From: Paragonimus skrjabini miyazakii
Taxonomy: Eukaryota > Platyhelminthes > Trematoda > Plagiorchiida > Troglotrematidae
Assembly (NCBI GenBank): GCA_014338405.1
Contig: JTDE01000315.1
Span: 153,762-217,761, forward strand
DNA length: 64,000 nt
Reading direction: 5' to 3'
Positions 39,127-50,700 of the stretch are shown here, one piece after another. The notes beneath the pieces are model-generated. The model saw only the letters and a list, made by a program, of their open reading frames with translations, did not search any database and was not told the origin of the DNA. Made by a program: the position numbers and the translations under genes. The number at the start of each line of letters is the position of its first letter. The first letter of the stretch is position 1.

Positions 39127-39284
39127 CCGACCAATCAAGCCATCGCCAATTGACTGACCAGGGACCTAGTTTCTTTGTAATAAGTCTGATCGATATCTTG
39201 ATCTAACTCTATTAACTCCTTATATAATTGTACCGGCCTGAAGATGAATTATCGAAAACATATGTTCGCCTATATGTCTTTATT
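39013..39284 (+). repeat. Right inverted terminal repeat of PLE copy B
   Basis: Sense copy containing the frame end (HLPW), the 3' UTR and the hammerhead-like motif. Shared landmarks with the left arm in inverted form include ccaatcaagccatcgccaat, aactccttatataattgtac and cgaaaacatatgttcgccta. Confidence 0.95.
39235..39270 (+). ncRNA. Hammerhead-ribozyme-like motif of PLE copy B
   Basis: Stem I GGC (39235-39237) pairs with GCC (39268-39270). Core CTGAAGA (39238-39244, allowed form CUGANGA), GAAA at 39254-39257, stem III palindrome AACATATGTT (39257-39266), and C39267 at the cleavage position. Stem II is weak, and the spacing between boxes is one base longer than in the sister copies, so activity is uncertain. 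The position in the 3' end of a PLE is the expected one. Confidence 0.55.
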
Positions 39285-39500
39285 TTTGTACTTGTCGTTA
39301 TCAGTTTAACATTTGCTAACGTTTGAATAGAATGCCTCGCGTTTTGTTCTGGTCAACGGTCAAGTGATTTATTGATATAAACCTAGAGAATCTAACAATC
39401 TTCTCAGGAGTAAAGTAACGTTAACATTTGGTATACAGTAGTTATTGTGAATTCAATATTACACTATGATAAGCCTTCGAGTTAAAACATTGTTAGATGA
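39285..39500. other. Short anonymous spacer
   Basis: AT-rich DNA between PLE copy B and the next repeat. Nothing recognised. Confidence 0.5.
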
Positions 39501-39569
39501 CCCTTTCAAAAGGGTGTACCAATTCATATAGATTGAACATCACCCATAAGTGATCGTAATTGTCAATAG
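39501..39569 (-). repeat. Partial inverted copy of the SINE-like repeat
   Basis: On the minus strand this reads gtgatgttcaatctatatga, matching the 3' half of the dispersed repeat. It lies head-to-head with copy 3. The junction carries an 8-bp perfect inverted repeat (gtcaatag at 39562, ctattgac at 39580). Confidence 0.6.
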
Positions 39570-39588
39570 TGCATATGCTCTATTGACA

Positions 39589-39731
39589 GGCTCTGACAAG
39601 AGCGAAACTTGAGTCTAGTGCTACGTTTCGAAAGGAATCGACTGAAAAATCAACGGGAATCCAACACCTGCGATTAGTTGTACCTGATATTCAATCTGTA
39701 TGAAAACCAAAATCCCCTACTAATTATCATT
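39589..39731 (+). repeat. Dispersed SINE-like repeat, copy 3
   Basis: Contains ctctgacaagagcgaaac, a gaaaggaatcgactg block, a cacctgcgattagttgtacc block, ttcaatctgtatgaaaacca and aaatcccctacta. It is more diverged than copy 4. The 5' part (CTCTGACAAGAGCGAAAC) faintly resembles a hammerhead core, but the base after the possible stem III is G, so cleavage is not expected. Confidence 0.8.
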
Positions 39732-39954
39732 GGCCTACCAGTTGTCGGAGCGCCATTGTTTTCGCTAACACAGACAATCGGAATGAAACCCAATGACGCT
39801 AATCAACACACTCGGAAACTCTCTAACCAGAACTTACATTCTGTTTAGGCATATATTCGCAAGGTACTTAAACTTTACACAGAAGTGAACGTAATGAACT
39901 TATTTGAAACATTGAGTTCCCTTAATCCATTTAGTCAAAACAGAGAGAAGACAT

Positions 39955-40003
39955 ATATCGCGAGATGTTAACATTTCGATTTACTCTCATCAGTCGCCAA
40001 CGT
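39955..40003 (-). ncRNA. Hammerhead ribozyme (type I, minimal stem III) of PLE copy C
   Basis: All core elements are present on the minus strand. Stem I 5' strand GCGA (39997-39994); CTGATGA (39993-39987); stem II GA/TC closing a GTAAA loop; GAAA (39977-39974); a stem III palindrome ATGTTAACAT starting at the last A of GAAA and ending with T39965; C39964 at the cleavage site; then stem I 3' strand TCGC (39963-39960), complementary to GCGA. Stem III is too short to be stable in a monomer, as described for PLE hammerheads, which are thought to act as dimers. Position in the element's 3' UTR fits. Predicted cleavage is between 39964 and 39963. Confidence 0.8.
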
Positions 40004-40095
40004 AAAACAAGCAAATTTTATACGAACTGCGTATAGCAACAACAATTGAACGAACCAACCACATAGTTCTGACCTTTCACGTTCTAATAGTTCAA

Positions 40096-41116
40096 TCAAT
40101 TCCACGGCAATGAGATTGATTGCGTCAGCGCCTTCTGCGCACACAAAACTGGCCGATGTTGTTTGATGAGCATTGCCTCGCTAATCGCTAACAGTTTCGG
40201 GTTGCGATTATGTAACAATATCTTGAACGATTTAACAGGGTCAACTAGGTGACCGGTTGCTAAAATGTGTTTGGCGATCGATGAAGCTGGGGCCTTCGAG
40301 CTTGTTCCCGTCACTAGGTCGTTTTTTGAGATTGCCGTTGATAACCACTTAGGAAAGTGCTCAGCCATACGTTGATGCAAACGCCGATCTGTCCTGCCTA
40401 TGTAGACGTCATTGCAACTGCAATTGAACTGGTAGATTACGTGGGAGACAGAATGATCGGTTGAGTGTGTATCGCCGCTATGAAGAGACAAGCCCCTAGT
40501 GCTTAGCAAGATGCGTAGTTGGGCCGCTGGGTAGGTGCGTTGCAACGCCGATATCAATTTGTGACTCATGTTGTTAATCAAGTGGTCACCTTTGAATTGA
40601 ATTTGCAGAAATATGTTCTTTTTTTTTCTGCGCACTGCAGCTTACCACTTTTGGCTCTTTCTTCTTACTGTGGATATCCACAAACTTTTCAGGATAGCCA
40701 TTATCCACCAGCGTTTTCCTAATAAACTCTTCTTCTTTCTCTAATCGATCTGCAGTGCAAATCATTCTGGCTCTGTGAAATAACGTTTTCACTAGCCCTC
40801 GTTTATAAGCAATTGGTGCGAAGCTGGAGAACTGCAAATATTGTCCACTCCAAGTTGGCTTGCGATAAACAGATCGTTGTAATGTACCATCTTGACGTCT
40901 GGTTATAAGAATGTCTAAGAACGGCAAGCAATTATTAACTTCCACCTCATAAGATACAGAGAGGTTTGGGTGGAGGGAGTTCAAATAGTTGTAAAATGAA
41001 GTAAAAGTACATTCATCAGTAAAAACTAAAATGTCGTCCACGTAACGTTTGTAAAGCAGGACCCCCGAACTATCGTTGGTCACGTAGCTCATCTTTGTGA
41101 TCCTACTTGCACACAC
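40096..41116 (-). pseudogene. PLE copy C RT-endonuclease frame with one homopolymer frameshift
   Basis: First frame (41116-40586): YKRYVDDILVFTD, the polymerase active site with both aspartates; PFLDILITR; SVYRKPTWSGQY; RARMIC; NGYPEKF. Second frame (from about 40620 to 40096): FKGDDHL-like FKGDHLINNM, TYPAAQL, VIYQFNCSCNDVYIGRTDRR with the GIY-YIG tyrosines and arginine, then EHFPKWL, IAKHILATGH, ISEAMLIKQHRPVLC and SLPW before the stop. The frames join at a run of nine A (plus strand T at 40619-40627), so a single-base length change restores continuity. No other stop was seen, so it is either a recent mutation or a sequencing error. It lacks the N-terminal half of the polymerase, so it cannot transpose by itself. 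Confidence 0.88.
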
Positions 41117-44100
41117 ACACTGGCACTTGCATTTACACTCACAAAATCGTTACAGCAGGTTTTTATCCAACATTTTCCAAACACACATTCCTATTTGTTC
41201 TTAGCCCTATCACAATTTTACGCAAAAATCAATCAACCACTTTATACATACATGTGCTCAGTGAGATATATCGATGAGACCTGTTTACAACCACAAATTT
41301 TATCAAACCACTGGAAATAATTATTCAAAATTTTACCGAAATATCGGTTATCTCTTCTCTTGGTTGAAGTAGATTTCGCAATTCATAGAAAAATAAGTAT
41401 GATTTAGTGCCCAGCAAAATGTTACATAGCCCAATCTGAATTTGCTATTAAACACTAGAATATCTGCACCCAAAAAGCACGTCGTCTAGGTCAGCTACAT
41501 AATTCCTGCGAGAAAAAAAACATGATTTTGGCAGCTCAATCACACGAAACCTAAGGAAATATGCTCATCATTCGTCAACAGAATAATGTTGCCCACCAAG
41601 TTACGGAAATAACCTGTGAAACTACACTTTGACTGGTTCTCAACAAATGAGGTGTGCCAGTTACAAAAATTGAAAACAAATGCTATAGACTGGGATAATT
41701 ATAAGTATTAGCTGTCTCAAACATTTGACTGAAGTGGAAACCAAGAAAAATGGTCTCACACAACGTGACAAACACGACACGCCTTCTCTTGAACTTTTGT
41801 CTCAAACTGAAACAAATCAATTAATTTACGAATGCCAGTTTTGGGGGTGGTAAAAGAAAGTGTTCTTATCACGCTTCAATTCAAAGGCACCATTTTAATT
41901 AATAAACTCATCAGGCTAGTGAGCTTTATGCTAGAACACTTTTAGGATAAAGAAGAGTATTGTTTTGGTCGGAAATGCCACTTGGAAGTCTTAAGTGGGC
42001 AACTATAAGGTAAACTCACACCTATTTTACAAGTCACTGCATTCAACAGTTTTTTGTATCCGAGAAAACAGTGGTGGGACATTGACAGAATACAAAAAAC
42101 GCGGTTAAGCGATGAAGCATTGTAGCGTGAATAAAACTGTCACCCAACTCACAGCATTTAATAACTACGTGTCATAAAGCTAGTATCTTACTGCTGTTTA
42201 GCATCCTAATGCATGTTCGCATCCCATATACGCCACAATATTGTGATGCACAAGTAATCAATAAACTGCGGAGGAATAGTTAGTGATAACCATCGACCAC
42301 AATGAGTTTAGCCATGAATGTCACTCATGATCAGCGTCGATTTTCATATTTAACAACTGATTAAAGAACCGTTGTGTTGTCTCCATCCAACCCACACGTT
42401 CATGACAGATGAGCTTGTAACCCGAATTTGCCGTACATGTTTTGCTTCCGAACTATACTACATAGAAATGTTTCAGAAGAATAAATTGTTTCCACATGTC
42501 TCAAAATTTGGATACATTTCCAATAGTATCTTTTTGACAGCCAAATAAAAGATGGAGGTCAGTTACGGAGCAAAGATTTCCATCAACTTCAGATTACAAT
42601 TATCACGTACTTAATAAATCTTACGAATAAAACTACGCACGTGTAATTTCGTAATTCTGATTGATTTTGCACCGCCGCTACATTTGAATGAAAACCGAAA
42701 TCAGGGAATCAAAAAATGCACTTTACTGCTAACAGAATTAACCCCACTTCCTACGCAAATCAACCAAAATAACTTCACATGATATGGACTTAATGCAGAA
42801 AAACCTCGGATTGTGCCTTCCTGTCTTTCTGTTAATGGGTGATAAATTTTGTCATACGGTTGATAAATGTACAATGAACGGATCGTGAAAAGCTACAAGC
42901 ACGCAATCATATTAAAGTCAAACATCAAGTGACACTGCGGTGACATTACAAAAAATATCTATACTTGTTGGTTAACAGGAATGAATGACCAGAATGGGCA
43001 GAAACGATGTAGTACTATGTAGTACTTTTGCCAATAATATAAAATTTTGGAAATTTTACTTTATCCGGTCATAGTCACAAAATTCAGATCTGAGTTCCCA
43101 TATTAGTAGGACATGACCGTCAACAATTGCTGTTTATTAAATAATGTGCTTGATTGACACTGTATTTTATTGAATGGCCTTGCTAAGATTTATCCGTTAA
43201 AGTGATAGAAAATCTGAATTTGGCGGTAAAAGTTGTGTATGCAATGACTAATTTATCTGCAAGGCATCTAAGATGTGATAGGGAATGACTAAATACATAT
43301 GATTTTTACCAGTGCGTTAGGAAATCTCTGCTGACTTGCTTCATACGACACGGAATAATTTGCGTAACAGGGCAATCCTAGAAAAAGAACGATAGGTCAA
43401 CATGTTTTTTTCCAAAGAGGGCAGAGAGGGGAGTACAACAGAGTGGAACACGCTCTTAGTAAAAAGCTTTAAAAATCGTGTACAGAATTTAAGCAGTAAA
43501 CTTGGTTGCACAAATCATTTACAAGCTGAAATATTTGTCAACTGACCAACAGGACCAACAAACCACCAGGAAAATTAGTTCATTGTCGTAAAAATATAAG
43601 TTAGTCAGTGAATGTGTATTTCGGGAAAAATGATCTTTGTTTGATTATTCTTTCTCAAATTAACTTTATGGTAACTCATTCAAGTAATGCGGAGTCTGCT
43701 AGAGAAATGTCCATTCTTTTAGCACGTAACTTGTTCGTATAAGCCTTTACGGTATGTCCCTAATCTGCACACTTGATGTATCATTATATACTTACGAAGT
43801 GTTTCATGAAAAGCACTCACGTATTCGTTATAAGCTATGGACCGAGGTAACATGCTGAATATCTTTACAGCGAGCAACGTAAAGACAACCTCCCGATGAA
43901 AAAGATAACCTGCCCAGATACGTGATTGTGATATAGGTGTTCGCCGGACATTTTCATCCTGATTCGTTAAAAACTCACGTCAACCAGCAGTAACAGCAGT
44001 GTTTATCACTTACTAACGCCTATGGGCTCTGTTTTTATAACCAAGTTATCATTAGCTTACATTTTAACATTCCTGTGTGATTCCTTCAAAATATGTCAAC

Positions 44101-46970
44101 CACACTTGGTTGATACGTGTTCACTACGATAGTCCGATCGCTTTATACAAATCATGCGACAATGCAAAAGAAAACAAGGTAGTAGATACTGGAAAACCGT
44201 TGGGTCATTAGTTTTTCCGAAATCAAACAGAACTTGATTAATAAAATGAAACAGAGAACGAGCTGAGCTGAAAAATGCGCCAGTCTATGCATGTCAGTAT
44301 ACGTTAATTAATACATTAAACTTTCAGTTACTCGAAGCGAAATCTGTGTCTCTTAAATCAGCTACATGGATGTGATCGATTTTCTTAAAAACAAGGAGAC
44401 AGAGAGAACATCAACGAACTTCAAGATAAACTGCATGTAGTCCTGACAGGAAACACGCAGTTTTCCCTCCCCAAAAGTAGAAAACAGGAAAAATATAGTT
44501 TCAGAATAGATGGGAATAGCAGAAACACTCTCACACAGTTGAAAGTAACTATCCATATACCCAAAAAGACTGACACACGGAGTGACAAATGAACTGATTA
44601 ATTGACTGCTGGAATAAGATAAATAATCAACTCTAGCTGAAAATTCGCTAACTGAAATTAATACTGACATTTGTATTAAAACGAATTAACCAGTTAAGTA
44701 AGTATGTCAACATGTTCACACAGGTGCATAGTAAATCCACATACAGAATCATACATCTGTTCGAGGCTCATGAGTGATACACTGACTCTCTAAGAATATA
44801 ACGGTACTGAGGGACAATCCATAATCTGAAACGCAAGCTCTATCGGCTAGTCCTACATTCATGTTGTTACAAATAAGTAACATTTCTGTAGATGAGGACG
44901 CTCCAATAAACTGTTACTTCCTTGCATATTATGCAACAGTTACATACAATCAAAGTATGTTTCAGAACAACTCTGTTGCGACTGTCCCAGAATTTTCCAC
45001 ATCCCCTTCCTCATAAACATAAACGAAGTTTGGAGCATCTAAGCCAGACCATTCTAATGTAGATATGAATCATTTCAGTTAACCTAATTCAGACCGACGA
45101 TAGTAAGCTGGTTCAGAGCAGAGTGTTGATTATTTGGGAGACGAATCAGGCACAAGCCAAAGCAGTTATATTTTTTTATACAAGGAAAGCACAGGAAGCA
45201 AGAGGATACTATTCGACATGGGAAAACTCTCCAATATGAATCATCGCCAGTCGTTTTTAGTATTTGTTGTCCACTCGTTGGTATCGAATTCAGAAAACAA
45301 ACCTTTTGTGTTAAAGACTAGGTAGAAAATGTTCAACGGAACATTGGGTTACCGAGCGGTGACATCATCATAACAGCCATGAGCCTAACTAGAGGGTACT
45401 GTGGCTCGGGCCGTCGATCAACTTAGAAGAAAACGTTACTAAGAAGCTTGAAAATTATTAAAAGACTAATCAACAAGAAGTCTGCAAAGAACATCTGCCA
45501 GAAACTTTCGAGATTTACGTATTTTTTTGTATTTTTTAGTTACCAAAAAAAGATCGTAGACAAAAATTTGCATGTGAACACCCACCCAATAAAATTGGCG
45601 ACCACTATAAAGTCCGTTAATATTTGATGCTGGTTACACAAAAGACACGCTCGGTCTTCCAAATCTTTCGAAGATTAACATGATAAGAATAAGTGCTGAT
45701 CAATTCATTGAAAATACGCGCGCTTAATTTGAATATTGAAGTGAAAAACTTAGTTTGACTAAAATCCGGTCTTCTGAATAACGGTGAACATGATGGATTG
45801 CAGAAATTATGAACTACACACCAGACATTTAAGTAAATTAGAGCATACTGTAAACTATTCCGTCTTTGAAACAAAATTGAAAGATGTATTAAAATATATT
45901 TCGAGGAATCAAGGATGAACTGAAGCATAGCAAAATTAGTATCGTTTGTGGCATTCGCTTCTGGATTAGCCCGTCCCGAAGTTCAGACATGAAAGCCACT
46001 GCACTTAGCTTGCGTTTTTGTTCACATTCGAAGGACTAAGACTGAAATGTGTGAGAGCGGAGGCTTTTGTGGTACAGCCTGTCAATGGTGGCTGACTAGA
46101 TGATAAGTCAGAATGAAGATAAAACTTATCTATTGAACACAAAAAGCAGAGAAGTTCTAATAGTAAGAACTGAATGTAGATGATAAATATCAAAAATATA
46201 AGGCGAAAAGCATTTCATTGTAGAGTACACTCTAGAGAGGAGTAGACAGAACGTATTCAAATTTTGACTGAGGATCAAATTAGGCTTCAATACCTAATAG
46301 AGTAACGAAGATGTTGAGAAAATATAAAAGGTCATTATGAGCTTCGTTTCGTAAAAGTAACGAAGGTGAGTTGCCAAACGACAAGGGCTGTTGTTTGATG
46401 CGAACGAAAACTGTACATATAATAGACGAATTACTTGAACTTCACGCACTGATCCCATCTTTGATGGTGTCTTGTGGATACGGTGATAACCAATCAATCC
46501 AAGAAGGCCAGCATGTTTGCGTACGCACTCGTCACAACAGCATACAGTCAAGTCATCACGATGTATAGTACCATCCTTAAACAGCTATTCTGATCACATT
46601 CTCCAAGACGATCCGGTATCAAGTTACGTCCTTCTGTGATTTAATATCGATGTTATAAAGCAGAAAAATTACTCGAGTGACATCACAAAATCACATGTTC
46701 CGGTTTATCTTCGGCAGCCCGTAGGGGGTTTATATCTGGTTTCCAGCCATCACACGCACGTACCTCAGCCAATGAAGCCGGGTGAGCAACAACACGGATC
46801 TAACTTCGTCCATGTCTACTCGGCGAAGTCTTTTAGTGTTCAGAAGCATCTTTGACAACCGAATAATCGAGGTGTGTCTTAGGTATTAATAATGGAAGCG
46901 GTTCGGATGCGGCAACTTCCGCTGGTACAGTGTTCGAGTTCCACTACCGTACGACAGCGTGGATGACCTC
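41117..46970. other. Long anonymous stretch, no supported gene
   Basis: Nearly 6 kb without a recognisable gene or repeat. Minus-strand frames of about 100 codons (44362-44670, 45617-45928) are hydrophobic or AT-driven and match nothing I know. The ends of long introns or intergenic DNA would look like this. Confidence 0.6.
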
Positions 46971-47674
46971 ATTTCGCAGTAAACAAACAGCTCAGTTTTC
47001 ATTTACATGTTACACACTCTTCAGGTACGTCCAAAGGTAGCGTTAGCCATTCTCACACCAGCTGTCCTCTCGCGACCACAAAGCGGTCGAACGACAGATT
47101 GTCACCCAAGCAGTAGACATCTTATAACCTATAAACACTGTCCCCATTGTATGTACTGTAGTGTAGGCACAGCATCTCTACCCGGAGAAAACTTAAGATA
47201 CAAAATGCTATTTTGCGTTAAAATTCTGAATGTTGCGGTCGTGACTTATCTGGTCAGTCGCTGCGCTTTCTCTGCTTTGTGTACAAATAGCATACAATCA
47301 TCTTTAGGTGGTAGCTGATATGTAGCATCAGAACGTCAAAGATTTATCAGGTCAAAAGTGGACAGACCTCGTTGCAAAGGGTCAAATGCCGCATTCTGTT
47401 GATAGGCGACATAGTCACAATCCGACTAAGTCATCCGAATTTGTGCGTGCGGAAACAATTCGTTCAAACCTTGGAGCTTCTTTGAATAAACACGATCGCT
47501 CAACCCATGAAACAGTTTGATCCCACTCCACTGTGTCTGCCCAATTAAGGATGAGTATCAAAGACCTATTTCGATTTTGGTCCTAACGGGATCGAAATAA
47601 GGTTAACCATTTATCCAACCACAACCAAGTTTGTTGATCAGCAAATTTCTGAATCATGATGTAATTGTATACGG

Positions 47675-47760
47675 TTGCATTAGCCACAAGGGAGAATTCA
47701 TCGAAAAACAGTCTGTTCATTAAAATTTGATTTTTCATTATTTCTAAGGGAATTTTCAAT
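47675..47760 (+). mobile_element. PLE 3' end with decayed hammerhead-like motif (copy F)
   Basis: Reads GGGAGAATTCATCGAAAAAC, then AGTCTGTTC, followed by a ttttcattatttctaaggga block equivalent to the flank of copy D (37640-37660). The CTGATGA box is eroded. Upstream sequence back to about 47000 includes a ggtcctaac string also found upstream of 35580, so a longer, unreadable element body is likely. Confidence 0.5.
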
Positions 47761-50700
47761 CAACTGAAGCCTACCTGAACACCTAGACGTTCCAAGCAAT
47801 GCCCCTTAAGTCTCATAATTCATAAAATCAGGTGTCTTGGTGGAACCCATAAAGAAAGATACACAGCAGCTGGTTGCGTTCATGCCACTTTTCCTAAATC
47901 TGTTGAGCAGCGCATACTATGTTGGTCGTACTGCGACTCACTCGAACCATACAGTGCATCTCGGAAACACTGGTTTCCAAAATTAATGCACTAAGACGGT
48001 TGAGTAGAATTCCAGCTAAAACCTTTATAACTCAGCCCAGAATTCGGATATCTAAGAGATGGCGGTGCTTCGTTTGCTATCGTTATCGTCAGATAAAGAT
48101 CCAACGAGGGCGTTCTTGAACTCTTCAAGATCCGTTTGCCGTTATTAAATGAGGGTGAATCATATCGGGCTGAGCATGTTTCAAAACAAGGCCCTCATGC
48201 TTAGAATTCACCATAACAGCTCACTTTTATCAGCCGTTTTTCCTGTACGCAAGTGCTCAGTAGGCACCCGTAACTCCGCAAAGTCCCATGCGATGGATAT
48301 GGAGTCTTCGAAGTCCTTTTCTGCAAGTCAGTCACCGTTACATAGTTAATAGTAACTGGCTTTTTCATTAGGCCATCAAAGTGCTTTGCGGTAGGCCATC
48401 ATGGTATCCTCCAGTTGTGTGTGTACAAAACGCCACTGTTTTCGTCATTCACTAGATTAAACCACCGGATGCAGGAATTCATAGTATTCTCTGTATCGTC
48501 GGCAATCGGCTTGGGTCCGTAGTGCCTCACCAGACTTTTCCACCAGTCATCCATGATTGTACACACTCCTTAAGCAAGCCGATGGCAGGCACTCTAGAAT
48601 GCGGTTCATTTGTCTCCATTGATTAGGACTATTGTAAGAACAACAAACTTGTCTCTATCGCCAAACATATTCGAGAATTTATGGCGCCAAATACTGATCG
48701 TCCGTCGCGATCTGGTCCTTTAGAGTTCACTACATATTGTCACGGGTGGTGAAAATTAAGCGTCTTTGGGAAGAATGTTAAACGCATGTCAAAACATCGT
48801 CTTCGTTCCTGTATTCATCTGTAGTTTGACTTTCAGTTTTCGCCTCTATCCGAATATCCCACAATAAACGAAATTACAAACACGAATAAACGACCCGGTG
48901 TTTACTAGTTTATGTTGGCGCATCACTCGCATAATACACACTTCACAAATGTCGCGCTGTCGCTAGATCATCTGATCGAGCAAGTAGTGATGACCCCATC
49001 GTTGGTGAGTCCACGTAGAGATAGTGTTCACACTGAGCTAGAATAGTATATTTGTGATAGCCAAACTAAGAGTAGACGGAGCAAACGATCACCGTTCTCA
49101 TTGACTTCATCAATATCAGGCTCACTCAGAATAAAACAGTAAAAATTCACCCGTGTCCAGCCGATTTCGGAGGACAGTTGGTCATGGAACAGGATCTTTA
49201 TATCATCGGTGTAACATACCGTTGCACCGCAAGCAGATGTAGCATACACACATCTTCTGAATCATAGTCACATACAAATGATTCAAGTGCTGATTTCGTG
49301 TGGTTTGCCTTCCGTCAAACAAAAGATGCAGTCAGCAACTGTGAAACAGATATTGTGCACCCCAGAATCAACAAACCAAAAGGTAGATCCAGGGTCTGCT
49401 TTCCAAGTACAGTTTTGGCCTATAAATCACGTCTCACTCAAGGCTACGATCTCGATGCAACAGCGCCTCAGTTCCATCAACGTCAGTGTGGTGTGACCTT
49501 TCGGTACTGTATTGATTCAGTGGCGTAAGTGTATTTGATATCCCGACGGAAAGCGTCCGCGTTCATAAGCATGTCTATTGTTGATTTGAAGGGCTTCAAC
49601 TTGAGTCTCTGACTCAAGAGCTTGATCAGTGGGATAAAACTAAACAGAATTTTTCCGGAAACCAAACCCAGAAACGACTAACCAAAAGTCTGACTTGTTC
49701 GGTAGTGAAGAGCTAAACCAGCTCGAGTGTAGTGATTGAAACAGCAACGTTTTGTTCCGATTACTGCTACGCATATTGTGATTATGGTAAGCTACAGTAG
49801 GCTTCTGAGGAGTTGCGCGAGTTTTTCCATCACACTAACGTCAGCCATCATGGCCGACCGTTGTGTGATCGATGTGCTCTTTGTAGGATGGCACCTTTTC
49901 TTACTATCTTCTTCTATGTGTGGAAGATAGCAGTGCCGCAACTACAAACGCAGTAGTGATTCTACTGCATATTAAAAAGATTTGGCCTCACCTTTAACCG
50001 ATCCTACACAGTCAGTAGCATATGGCGTTATGGCCATTCGGAACTAGCCTATGTGGCATAGTTCTACCGGGAATGACCGCGGTTCTCGTCAACGTAGTCC
50101 TCTGGATCAAAACAGCATATCAGCCTGACCACTAAAAACGAGAATTGAGTTGTTGATGTAGTTAATGCGATATAGTGAATATACCGACCTTTCTCGTTGA
50201 GGCAATGTTTCACTTACAGGCCCACATCCAATCAACGCTTATTAATATACTCAAACTCTCAGCGTTCGTGACACCTATGGCATTAGTAGTTGAGAACACT
50301 GACCCAAATGAGGAAGCAAAGCTGGTCATCGATCACATAATAACAAAAATGTGTGCATGCAACTTTTAGGACTTTATGAACAATAATAGGTCACGTGATT
50401 AAGAACATTCCTGCTCAAGAAAACACTAGCATAAAAGAATGTTTCATGAATAACGGTTGAGAAGTTTCATTACCTCACAAGGCCCTGTTTATATTATACA
50501 GACAACAGTGAGTTCTGAAAAAGAAATCAACAAAGCTAAAGCCGGACCACTCTCACAATCAAAAAGGTAGAAAAACCAAAGTTTGACGAAGTTACGGATC
50601 TGTTTATAGAGTACTCGGTTCAGGACATCAGCAGTTGCAATCAATCGCACCTTTTGCTCTCAACTAAGCCGTTTAACTAGCACACTTTGAAATGGAAAAC

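Larger units (their letters stand above)
38354..39284 (+). mobile_element. Penelope-like element copy B, foldback form
   Basis: A compact 0.93 kb unit. The central part encodes a GIY-YIG domain (see the coding entry). Its ends, 38354-38626 and 39013-39284, are inverted copies of about 272 bp with few mismatches. The right copy contains the last part of the element's own reading frame, its 3' UTR and a hammerhead-like motif; the left copy is the same in antisense. So the element is a severely 5'-truncated PLE led by an inverted 3' end, a layout known for PLE 'pLTR' structures. Transcripts could fold into a long hairpin. A 16-bp direct repeat (ctttatttttgtactt) occurs at 38308-38323 and 39278-39293 and may mark the insertion. 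Confidence 0.9.
39955..41116 (-). mobile_element. Penelope-like element copy C, 5'-truncated
   Basis: Minus-strand element running from just upstream of the polymerase active site (41116) through the GIY-YIG domain to the stop near 40096, then about 100 bp of 3' UTR ending in a hammerhead motif at 39955-40003. Everything upstream of the YVDD box is missing; upstream sequence is unrelated and begins with a short CA run at 41110-41120. Unlike copies A and B, no inverted terminal copy was found. Confidence 0.9.

Noticed and set aside
44362..45928. Two minus-strand frames of about 100 codons each
   Set aside because: AT-driven hydrophobic composition, no splice context, no domain similarity.
49028..49249. 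Minus-strand VCYTDDIK string resembling a non-LTR RT active site (YADDIKL)
   Set aside because: Neighbouring RT motifs are absent on both sides in all frames, so a chance match is more likely.
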